Under the pieces are notes generated by a model that was given only the letters and a program-made list of their open reading frames with translations, was not told the DNA's origin and did not search any database. The translations under genes were made by a program, and so were the position numbers. A DNA stretch of 64,000 nucleotides, from the NCBI RefSeq assembly GCF_048569485.1, contig NC_134364.1, positions 129,991,089 through 130,055,088 of the forward strand. Reading direction: 5' to 3'. Of the stretch, positions 51,960-62,660 are shown one piece after another. The DNA is from Anomaloglossus baeobatrachus (Eukaryota; Chordata; Amphibia; Anura; Aromobatidae). The first letter of the stretch is position 1; every line of letters begins with the position of its first letter.

Positions 51960-53093
51960 CTCCCTTAAAAGAAAATACCCGGTGGACGGAGAGGCATCGA
52001 CATCTTGGGATAGAACCCCAAGAATTGATGTCGCCATTGCGAAGGCGCCACTACGTTGCCATTTGAAGACATGAGATCCCTTAAGGACCAGCTGGACAGA
52101 AAAGCAGATGGTTTTCTCAGAGGGACTTGGGAGTCGGCAGCTGGTGGATAACGTACTACAGTGACAAGTGCCTGCGTACCCTGGTTACTGATGGTATGGC
52201 TGCAACAATTGGAAGACTAGTTGAAAACTGACACACCGATGAAGGATATCATCTCGTTACTACCATTGATACAGGGCGCTGCAGCCTTTATGGCGGATGC
52301 CTCAGTGGATTCTTTGAGACTCTTTGCAAGATCAGCAGCGTTATCTAATTCTGCTAGAAGAGCTCTCTGGCTGAAGAATTGGAAAGGAGATGTCCAGTCC
52401 AAAGGACGGCTGTGTAGCATGACATGTGAGGGTACATATCTCTTTAGATCCAGCCTGGATGACCTCCTCACTAAGGCGTCGGACAAGAAGAAGGGGTTTC
52501 CGGTTTTCCTGTGCCATCCTCCAGAGGAGGCCCTTTCGGAGATGCCAGTTTTTCAGTAGAAAGCCTCAAAAAACGCAAGACCATTGGAAAGACCGTAGAA
52601 AGGGTACATCAGGTTTTCTCTTTGGCAAGCACTCTGACAATAAGAGCAAATCAGCACAATGATGCCAGGCATCAGGTGGGGGGCAGGCTGTCACACTTCC
52701 TACAAGCCTGGAAGACAATTTCATCCAACAAATGGCTCATTCAGATAGTGGCGGAAGGTTTGAAGTTGGAGTTCAATTTGCCTCCTCGGGGGTCTCTTAT
52801 AACATCCTTGCGATCAACAGTGAGGCAGCAAGCTTTGGAAACAGACGTGATGACTCTTCTCTCAAAGGTCATCCAAGACGTCCCCAAGGGACAGGAGGGG
52901 GAAGGTTTTTACTCCCCTTTGTTCCTTATTCAGAAACCGGACTCCTCCTTCCATACCATCAGCAACTTAAGATGAATTGCCACCTGGTGCAGCGAGCCTT
53001 CAAAATGGAGACCATGAAGTCGACTATCTGGCTATTATATCCAGAGTGTTTTATGGCAGTTCTCGACCTAAGGGACGCCTATTATCACATCTC

Positions 53094-54425
53094 TTTTTTT
53101 TTTTTAAATCAGATCTTTTTTTATTAAATCATTAGGGATCAATACAGAGAGTATTTCACTTTTCATATAACTGATAACAATAAACAGATAAACACATATG
53201 ATTTATAAATCAGGTTCTTTCTCTGCATATATGTAAATATAATAATAGAGTTCTCAAATCATAATTATATTATATAACTTGAGCCTACAAACCTCGTGGC
53301 TCTACAAATAAACAAAACTTAAATTATGCAATAATGCCTCAGACTAACAGGAACGCCTCCTCCATCAGCCACGTTGCTGCACATCATATTGCTATACTCT
53401 CCTGCTCCTCCCTCTCCGTGCAGCCATCCATGAAACCCTTCCAGTCCTCTCTCACCTCTTCATTCAAAGTCCACTTCGTCACAGAAAAGACTAGTTTTAA
53501 TTCCCTTCCTCACACACGCCATCACTGCAGGCACAACAGTAACCGGTCCAGCATTGCATCCCGAACCAGTGCACTAGAGGGGAGGCCCGGCAACTCCATC
53601 CATGGCCGCCAAATGTTGTAAAACTTTTTCAATGTTTTTCTTTTTAAAAAAATTGTTTAAAAGAACAGAGAGTCCTCAGTGGTTGATACCTTTTAATGGC
53701 TAACTGAAAAGATGGTAATAATTGCAATTGCAATTATTACCATCTTTTCAGTTAGCCATTAAAAGGTATCAACCACTGAGGACTCTCTGTTCAATTTTTT
53801 TATCTCTACTGGCTAACACGGTACAAAGATATATTTTCTTTTTAAATAAACTCCCCTTTCCAATCTTATGACGTTATTTAATTTGTTTTTGAGCTCTGGT
53901 AATGTTGGTGGTAGAGGGTCTAACCAGTGATATGCAAGTAGCTTTCTTGCTTGGTACAAGATACGTGCTATTCCCAGGGCTGTTGGAGAATCCGGATCCA
54001 CTTCTCCTTCCCATAGACTCAACAGGCACAGGCGGGGCGACGGTGGTATTGTGATATGATATATTTGACCTATAAGTCCCAGGGTTTGGTTCCAGAAATC
54101 ACCAATGTGTCCACACTCCCACATAACATGCATCAAATGGGCATCATCCTGTCCACACCTAACACACTGTGTGTTTGGTCTGAGTCCCATCTTAAATAGT
54201 AGACTGGGAGTTTTATATACCCTGTGGATGAGATATATTTGAGACAGCTTTTGGCACTCCGATACCGCCAGTTTAGGAACTTGTTCCAATATATCAGACC
54301 ACTGGCCTTCCGTCAGGGGACCGACGTCTCGTTCCCATTTGCTTTTAACAAGCAATGGATGTGTTTCCAGATGGGCAGGTAGTAATTTTTTATATAGTTC
54401 CGAAATAAGACCCTTAGAGGACTCA
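53094..54425 (-). mobile_element. L1-type LINE, 3' part (interrupted)
   Basis: The left edge is a T run (poly(A) on the minus strand) that cuts into the DIRS reverse transcriptase. The minus strand encodes the C-terminal part of L1 ORF2 (53813-54355), with the Cys/His knuckle CVRCGQDDAHLMHVMWECGH and downstream KLLAYHWLDPLPPTLPELKN. A further C-terminal piece (FYNIWRPWMELPGLP) lies left of a small insertion at 53649-53833. The 5' half of the same LINE continues at 62661 on the far side of the Penelope-like insertion. Confidence 0.85.
53649..53833. mobile_element. 185-bp insertion containing a perfect 130-bp palindrome
   Basis: Flanked by the 13-bp repeat TTTTCTTTTTAAA (53636-53648 and 53834-53846). 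Inside, 53663-53792 is an uninterrupted inverted repeat from GAACAGAGAGTCCTCAGTGG to its complement, with centre GCAATTGC. It is followed by ATCTCTACTGGCTAACACGG. It disrupts L1 ORF2 near its C-terminus. The target duplication suggests retroposition. The family is not known to me. Confidence 0.75.
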
Positions 54426-55008
54426 ATACAAGAAAAAAGAGGAAAACGGACCTCATTATTAGATCATTGGGTCACTCCCATATACCGCATCAACCATCAC
54501 AAAGAAAAAGATTGGGAGTTTATGACCCCTGTATATTTGCAACAGTATAATTAAAAGCTCATGCTCAAGTTGTTTAATAATTTAGTAAATTTTATTAATC
54601 ACAAAAAATTTTTTAAAACACAATTCATTATATCAAATATACTGTATGCACAATCAATAACCGTAGTTCAATACATAACCAAAGATTGGATGACAGATAG
54701 AAAGTGTGGACACATAAAAAAGCCCAAAAATTGGGAGGGAGCCGGGGACAGGGCATGCACAGGCCCAAACCAAATAATGGGGTAAGAAGGATATATATTA
54801 TATCAGACTATTATCTGGTGCACTAAATCCAATATATAAGCAATGAAGCAAAAAATGCAGTTGATATACTAAACAGACACTGGGTGGCGCTCAAGTACAC
54901 AATACACGCCAGTCAGTCTGTGTATGCAGCGACAGATCTTTAACCGCACAGTGCACCAGACTTACCCATGAGTATATGAAGCAATGCTCGGTCACCGGGT
55001 CCCTTCCC

Positions 55009-55050
55009 TCGCCCGACGTACGTTTCGAGGTAGATCTTCTTCGGGGGCCA
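55009..55050 (-). ncRNA. relict hammerhead-ribozyme-like motif, left arm
   Basis: Mirror copy of the motif at 62094-62134. Read on the minus strand it shows GCCCCCGAAGA, a weak stem II, CGAAACGTACGTC and GGGC. See the right-arm entry for the fold. Confidence 0.4.
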
Positions 55051-55798
55051 TAAGGGGAATAAGGAAAGATGTGTGCTTAAGTAGGGTGCCCTGTGATGAG
55101 CGCAGGTGGTGGGCGGTTTTCCGAGCAAATGATCAGAGCCGTCCGACCATTCCAGGAGAGGCACGGGTAGGAGGAAATCCTCCTGACGTCACTATACCAA
55201 TGCCTCTCCTACTAAGGAAGCGTCATCGGGCAATGTCAGAGTGGGAACACCCACCGGATGCGCTCCGAGCCGCCATGTCGGATATGGGCAAAAGAAAGGG
55301 CAGCTAGATATCATGCAGAAAAATGCATATTAGCGCCGAGGAGGGAGTCAGACATGTATTAAAACAGCCGTAGATAGTAATCCAAGCAAATAGATATTAT
55401 GAGAAGAATGACACAACAAAACAGAAATATAGAAGTGTATACACACTCCAAAAACTGTATACACCCCAAAGAAAATGGAGACAAATGTACATAGTTATAA
55501 CCCACCCAGCACAAATTATGTGTATCTCTAAATTATTAATACATAGCATGAGAGGTATAGATCATCATAGGGGAAGGTTCAATTTCAAATTGTTCTCCAT
55601 AACTAGGTTGATTCTTCTCAAATGTATTTTTCTCCACTTATTACTTTCTTTGTCCCTCTATCTGATTTATAGGCAGATAGTTTGAAAAAAGTCACAGAAA
55701 AAACACCCTGAAAGAAAAAGAAACAGCGAAAAAAAGGGGGAATTAAAAACATGATTAAAAACACACATATATGATGAGTACCAGAGGATCCATTATAT

Positions 55799-58735
55799 TT
55801 ATAAAAATGGAGAAAAAGATAATTTCTCATTCAAACCATATGGGGCCATTGTCCCCAAACGAACAATCCAGCGGCACTCCATCTGTGCCAAAACTCGTTT
55901 TTTGTTACCTCCCCTTGATCCAAGATGAACCTGGTCAATACCTCTAATTTTGAGGTTCGTGGGGTCACATTGGTGGCGCAGTTTGAAGTGGCACGGGATC
56001 GTCCTGAGGGAATCAAGATCTTTTACTTCCTTTGCCGCAATTATATTCCGGACGTGTTCCCTTGTGCGGACACGCAGTTCACGGGAGGTTAGCCCAATAT
56101 AGACCAAGTTACAATCACACGTAGCATAATAAATAACATACGTGGTATTACATGATATGTAACTTCTGATTTTATACTCCCTTGAACCATCCGCAGTAGA
56201 GAACACGCCCGTACGTACAAAATTACGGCATGCAAGGCAAGAACCGCAGGGAAAGAAACCAGTTCTCGGGTTGCCACTTCCAAAAAGAGAAGAATCTTTG
56301 GTACATAATGACTTGATACCAAATGATCTTTCAGATTCCTACTCCTCCTAGCTGTCATAATTGGTCGATCAGTGATAGCATTTCTCAAAGACTGGTCAGT
56401 TTGTAAAACTGGCCAATGCTTTTTGAGAATGCATCTTATTGTATCCCACTGATTATTATATGTCGAGATGAACCGTATCTGTGAATACCCTGGTTCATCC
56501 CTCCGTACCCTAGGCAGCAATTCAACCCGTGAGGTATTCCTAGATCTCTGGTATCCAGCCTTGACACATCTCCGGCTATATCCCCTCTCCAGGAACCTCT
56601 CACGCAGTCCACCAGCCTGATGTTCAAACAGATCATCATTGGAGCAAATTCTCCTTAATCTTAAAAATTGGCCCGCTGGAATAGCCCTAATGGTTGGGAC
56701 CGCATGAGATGATGAGGCATGTAACAGGGCATTTACCGCCGTTTCTTTCCTGAAAAGGTCTGTCTGTATACACCCACCCCTGGTGTTCAGAACCCTGATG
56801 TCTAGAAAATCGATCGTGTCACCATCCGCCCTATGAGTCAACTTGATATTAAATGGGTTATTATTCAGGTCTGCCATGAAGCTGTGCAATTCAGGAACGG
56901 TACCCTTCCAGATCATAAAGATGTCATCTATGTATCTATACCAGCACTGCGCATGGGCTGCGGCCGGCACACCGTCGCCGAAAACCCCCCTCTCCCAAAA
57001 ACCGAGAAAGAGGTTTGCGTACGACGGCGCGCAGGCCGCGCGCATCGCAGTACCCCCGTTCCTGGAGGAAGTACCGGTCCTTAAATAAAAAGAAATTATG
57101 TGTTAAAATAAAACGCAACAGCCTCAAGATCAGACACTGAATAGGTTTATCCCAGTTGCTCATGGATAGATAGAACTCGACCGCCGCCAGACCATCAGGG
57201 TGCCTTATACAGGTGTATAAAGTCTCCACATCTGCCGTTACCAACAAAGTACCCTCATCCACAGGGAGCCCATCAAGCCGTCGTAGGACGTCCGAAGTGT
57301 CCCTGACATAGGAGGGCAGAGTTTCCACCAGTGGATGGAGATAGTATTCAATAAATTTACACACTGGATCACTCAGCCCTCCAATGCCAGAGACAATTGG
57401 ACGTCCCGGTGGGCATTCCAAATTTTTGTGGACTTTTGGTAGAAGGTAAAATGTTGGCACGACAGGATGCTGGGAAAACAGACCCTCAAAAACTTTTTTG
57501 GTGATAATACCCTTTGTTAGAGCCTCATCTAGGATTCCGAAAAGTTCAGCCGAATATTTTTCCAGAGGGCTACCAGGGAGTTTAGAATAGGATTCCTTAT
57601 CCCTTAATTGTCTGAACGCCTCGCGTTCATACATAGATGTAGGCCAAATCACGACGTTCCCCCCTTTATCGGCAGGTTTGAAGACTACTCCCTCCATACT
57701 CTTCAATTCCTCCAAGGCTTTCCTCTGTGTGGAATTGAGGTTATGTTTGATACCCTGTTTTTTGAGGGACATGAGATCTTTCGTCACAAGTTTATTAAAT
57801 ATCTCAACCTGGGGAGATAACGAAAAGGGGGGAAACGTCGTAGATCTGGGATAGATGGACTTAGGAAACCTCTCTTGTTCCATACCTGTTGATTCAGCCT
57901 CTAGTTCCTCCAAAATTTTGATGGCTTCAAGTTCCTCACTTGTGAATGAGTGCGTGTTCAGATCTCTCCCGACATGTAGTTTGTGCAAAATCAGCTTACG
58001 GGAGAACAGATTCAGGTCCTTGATGACTGTAAAAAAGTCATAGTTAGTATCCGGGGCAAAAGTTAAACCCAATTTAAGGACCTCCATCTGTGCCCCTGTT
58101 AACACATAATCAGAAAGATTTATTACCTCCAAATTGCCTTTCTTACTCCTTGTCTCCATTACTGGGGGAGATGTCATCTTTCTCTTAGACCAATTGGATC
58201 CACCAGCCTTGAACCTATTCTTAGGCTGTCTTGGACCGCCCAATCTCTCAGCAAGATCCACGTCTGTACTCTTTCCAGCCAAAGTTTCATCCTCCATTGA
58301 TGAAATAGAGGAGAATGAATGGGACCGAGACTGTGGCCCCCTACTTCTCCTTTTTAGATTTTTTCCCCATCTATAAACGTTGTTACTCTTATAGTCAATC
58401 GAGTCTCTTTGGTACTTTTTCGACTTTGTTGTTATTATCTCTTTTTCCCATTTCGAGAACTCTTTTTCTAGATCACCATTGAGTGCAGACATAGCCTCTT
58501 GCGAGAGAAGTGTGGATATTTTGCCCTGGATGGACTCAATTTCAGTTTCCAATGCTGCTATGGACTCCATATTGGCCTTAATGAGAAGACGCATAAAATT
58601 TTTAGAGCAATTTGTGGATACATCTTCCCACTCCTTTTTAAAAGAGTCATCAATACTTGGTAGAGTCGGAAAGATCTGAAAGAGTTCTCGAAATGGGAAA
58701 AAGAGATAATAACAACAAAGTCGAAAAAGTACCAA
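55799..58735 (-). pseudogene. Penelope-like RT and GIY-YIG coding region, left arm
   Basis: On the minus strand: an N-terminal coiled-coil-like segment (AALETEIESIQGKISTLLSQ), a basic region (KNLKRRSRGPQSRSHSFSSI), then RT blocks FKPADKGGNVVIWP, PKVHKNLECPPGRPIVSGIG, TADVETLYTCIRHPDG and CWYRYIDDIFMIW. A GIY-YIG domain (TTYVIYYATCDCNLVYIGLT) ends in LRHQCDPTNLKIRGIDQV. It holds the fullest N-terminus of the two arms. Its frame is interrupted in about two places. Confidence 0.88.
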
Positions 58736-61344
58736 AGAGACTCGATTGACTATAAGAGTAACAACGTTTATAGATGGGGAAAAAATCTAAAAAGGAGAAG
58801 TAGGGGGCCACAGTCTCGGTCCCATTCATTCTCCTCTATTTCATCAATGGAGGATGAAACTTTGGCTGGAAAGAGTACAGACATGGATCTTGCTGAGAGA
58901 TTGGGCGGTCCAAGACAGCCTAAGAATAGGTTCAAGGCTGGTGGATCCAATTGGTCTAAGAGAAAGATGACATCTCCCCCAGTAATGGAGACAAGGAGTA
59001 AGAAAGGCAATTTGGAGGTAATAAATCTTTCTGATTATGTGTTAACAGGGGCACAGATGGAGGTCCTTAAATTGGGTTTAACTTTTGCCCCGGATACTAA
59101 CTATGACTTTTTTACAGTCATCAAGGACCTGAATCTGTTCTCCCGTAAGCTGATTTTGCACAAACTACATGTCGGGAGAGATCTGAACACGCACTCATTC
59201 ACAAGTGAGGAACTTGAAGCCATCAAAATTTTGGAGGAACTAGAGGCTGAATCAACAGGTATGGAACAAGAGAGGTTTCCTAAGTCCATCTATCCCAGAT
59301 CTACGACGTTTCCCCCCTTTTCGTTATCTCCCCAGGTTGAGATATTTAATAAACTTGTGACGAAAGATCTCATGTCCCTCAAAAAACAGGGTATCAAACA
59401 TAACCTCAATTCCACACAGAGGAAAGCCTTGGAGGAATTGAAGAGTATGGAGGGAGTAGTCTTCAAACCTGCCGATAAAGGGGGGAACGTCGTGATTTGG
59501 CCTACATCTATGTATGAACGCGAGGCGTTCAGACAATTAAGGGATAAGGAATCCTATTCTAAACTCCCTGGTAGCCCTCTGGAAAAATATTCGGCTGAAC
59601 TTTTCGGAATCCTAGATGAGGCTCTAACAAAGGGTATTATCACCAAAAAAGTTTTTGAGGGTCTGTTTTCCCAGCATCCTGTCGTGCCAACATTTTACCT
59701 TCTACCAAAAGTCCACAAAAATTTGGAATGCCCACCGGGACGTCCAATTGTCTCTGGCATTGGAGGGCTGAGTGATCCAGTGTGTAAATTTATTGAATAC
59801 TATCTCCATCCACTGGTGGAAACTCTGCCCTCCTATGTCAGGGACACTTCGGACGTCCTACGACGGCTTGATGGGCTCCCTGTGGATGAGGGTACTTTGT
59901 TGGTAACGGCAGATGTGGAGACTTTATACACCTGTATAAGGCACCCTGATGGTCTGGCGGCGGTCGAGTTCTATCTATCCATGAGCAACTGGGATAAACC
60001 TATTCAGTGTCTGATCTTGAGGCTGTTGCGTTTTATTTTAACACATAATTTCTTTTTATTTAAGGACCGGTACTTCCTCCAGGAACGGGGTACTGCGATG
60101 GGCGCAGCCTGCGCGCCGTCGTACGCAAACCTCTTTCTCGGTTTTTGGGAGAGGGGGGTTTTCGGCGATGGTGTGCCGGCCGCAGCCCATGCGCAGTGCT
60201 GGTATAGATACATAGATGACATCTTTATGATCTGGAGGGGTACCGTTCCTGAATTGCACAGCTTCATGGCAGACCTGAATAATAACCCATTTAATATCAA
60301 GTTGACTCATAGGGCGGATGGTGACACGATCGATTTTCTAGACATCAGGGTTCTGAACACCAGGGGTGGGTGTATACAGACAGACCTTTTCAGGAAAGAA
60401 ACGGCGGTAAATGCCCTGTTACATGCCTCATCATCTCATGCGGTCCCAACCATTAGGGCTATTCCAGCGGGCCAATTTTTAAGATTAAGGAGAATTTGCT
60501 CCAATGATGATCTGTTTGAACATCAGGCTGGTGGACTGCGTGAGAGGTTCCTGGAGAGGGGATATAGCCGGAGATGTGTCAAGGCTGGATACCAGAGAGC
60601 TAGGAATACCTCACGGGTTGAATTGCTGCCTAGGGTACGGAGGGATGAACCAGGGTATTCACAGATACGGTTCATCTCGACGTATAATAATCAGTGGGAT
60701 ACAATAAGATGCATTCTCAAAAAGCATTGGCCAGTTTTACAAACTGACCAGTCTTTGAGAAATGCTATCACTGATCGACCAATTATGACAGCTAGGAGGA
60801 GTAGGAATCTGAAAGATCATTTGGTATCAAGTCATTATGTACCAAAGATTCTTCTCTTTTTGGAAGTGGCAACCCGAGAACTGGTTTCTTTCCCTGCGGT
60901 TCTTGCCTTGCATGCCGTAATTTTGTACGTACGGGCGTGTTCTCTACTGCGGATGGTTCAAGGGAGTATAAAATCAGAAGTTACATATCATGTAATACCA
61001 CGTATGTTATTTATTATGCTACGTGTGATTGTAACTTGGTCTATATTGGGCTAACCTCCCGTGAACTGCGTGTCCGCACAAGGGAACACGTCCGGAATAT
61101 AATTGCGGCAAAGGAAGTAAAAGATCTTGATTCCCTCAGGACGATCCCGTGCCACTTCAAACTGCGCCACCAATGTGACCCCACGAACCTCAAAATTAGA
61201 GGTATTGACCAGGTTCATCTTGGATCAAGGGGAGGTAACAAAAAACGAGTTTTGGCGCAGATGGAGTGCCGCTGGATTGTTCGTTTGGGGACAATGGCCC
61301 CATATGGTTTGAATGAGAAATTATCTTTTTCTCCATTTTTATAA
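58684..61344 (+). pseudogene. Penelope-like RT and GIY-YIG coding region, right arm
   Basis: The + strand has a 735-residue frame (58847-61054) covering the basic region and the whole RT (GTAMGAACAPSYANLFLGFW, then RYIDDIFMIW). A second frame (60937-61344) holds the GIY-YIG endonuclease (TTYVIYYATC, then VYIGLTSRELRVRTREHVRN). The coding sequence enters at the palindrome junction without a normal start, so the copy is 5'-truncated. It has about one frame interruption after the RT. Confidence 0.88.
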
Positions 61345-62093
61345 ATATAATGGATCCTCTGGTACTCATCATATATGTGTGTTTTTAATCATGTTTTTAA
61401 TTCCCCCTTTTTTTCGCTGTTTCTTTTTCTTTCAGGGTGTTTTTTCTGTGACTTTTTTCAAACTATCTGCCTATAAATCAGATAGAGGGACAAAGAAAGT
61501 AATAAGTGGAGAAAAATACATTTGAGAAGAATCAACCTAGTTATGGAGAACAATTTGAAATTGAACCTTCCCCTATGATGATCTATACCTCTCATGCTAT
61601 GTATTAATAATTTAGAGATACACATAATTTGTGCTGGGTGGGTTATAACTATGTACATTTGTCTCCATTTTCTTTGGGGTGTATACAGTTTTTGGAGTGT
61701 GTATACACTTCTATATTTCTGTTTTGTTGTGTCATTCTTCTCATAATATCTATTTGCTTGGATTACTATCTACGGCTGTTTTAATACATGTCTGACTCCC
61801 TCCTCGGCGCTAATATGCATTTTTCTGCATGATATCTAGCTGCCCTTTCTTTTGCCCATATCCGACATGGCGGCTCGGAGCGCATCCGGTGGGTGTTCCC
61901 ACTCTGACATTGCCCGATGACGCTTCCTTAGTAGGAGAGGCATTTTTATAGTGACGTCAGGAGGATTTCCTCCTACCCGTGCCTCTCCTGGAATGGTCGG
62001 ACGGCTCTGATCATTTGCTCGGAAAACCGCCCACCACCTGCGCTCATCACAGGGCACCCTACTTAAGCACACATCTTTCCTTATTCCCCTTAT

Positions 62094-62134
62094 GGCCCCC
62101 GAAGAAGATCTACCTCGAAACGTACGTCGGGCGA
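62094..62134 (+). ncRNA. relict hammerhead-ribozyme-like motif, right arm
   Basis: GCCC and GGGC could form stem I. The core CCGAAGA departs from CUGANGA at one position, and GAAAC is followed by a very short stem III (GTACG) and the cleavage triplet GTC. Stem II is weak. Minimal hammerhead motifs with tiny stem III are published features of Penelope-like elements, so location and layout support a decayed version. Activity is unlikely with this core. Confidence 0.4.
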
Positions 62135-62660
62135 GGGAAGGGACCCGGTGACCGAGCATTGCTTCATATACTCATGGGTAAGTCTGGTGCACTGTGCGGT
62201 TAAAGATCTGTCGCTGCATACACAGACTGACTGGCGTGTATTGTGTACTTGAGCGCCACCCAGTGTCTGTTTAGTATATCAACTGCATTTTTTGCTTCAT
62301 TGCTTATATATTGGATTTAGTGCACCAGATAATAGTCTGATATAATATATATCCTTCTTACCCCATTATTTGGTTTGGGCCTGTGCATGCCCTGTCCCTG
62401 GCTCCCTCCCAATTTTTGGGCTTTTTTATGTGTCCACACTTTCTATCTGTCATCCAATCTTTGGTTATGTATTGAACTACGGTTATTGATTGTGCATACA
62501 GTATATTTGATATAATGAATTGTGTTTTAAAAAAATTTTTGTGATTAATAAAATTTACTAAATTATTAAACAACTTGAGCATGAGCTTTTAATTATACTG
62601 TTGCAAATATACAGGGGTCATAAACTCCCAATCTTTTTCTTTGTGACCTTAGAGGACTCA

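Larger units (their letters stand above)
42490..53093 (+). mobile_element. DIRS-type retrotransposon, interrupted fossil
   Basis: The left leader begins near 42490 (boundary approximate). A gag-like region with CAICHSTLSPDYTKVLCADC and a Ser/Asp-rich tail lies at 43456-44102. After the inserted LTR element, coding resumes at 51965. It shows a structural-protein helix (FMADASVDSLRLFARSAALS) and the start of a DIRS reverse transcriptase (HQVGGRLSHFLQAWKTISSN, PLFLIQKPDSSFHTISNLR, then MAVLDLRDAYYHI). The rest is cut off by an L1 at 53094 and may continue beyond the window. It is a broken copy with several interruptions, and is the oldest layer of the nest. Confidence 0.8.
54426..62646. mobile_element. 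head-to-head (palindromic) pair of Penelope-like elements (PLE-2)
   Basis: An 8.2-kb insertion in the L1, bracketed by the 14-bp duplication CCTTAGAGGACTCA (54412-54425 and 62647-62660). The left arm (about 54495-58680) carries a Penelope-like element on the minus strand; the right arm (about 58683-62646) carries the same element on the + strand. The arms look about 99% identical. The right copy lacks roughly 220 bp at its 5' end, and the left copy has about 70 extra bases at its 3' end (54426-54494), so the palindrome is not exact. Each arm encodes RT plus GIY-YIG and contains a 3' region with a hammerhead-like motif. Each copy's reading frame has one or a few interruptions. Confidence 0.92.

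Noticed and set aside
54426-62646. Palindrome as a sequencing hairpin artefact
   Set aside because: The arms have unequal ends and visible differences, and one target duplication encloses both within non-palindromic L1 sequence. Still listed for read-level checking.
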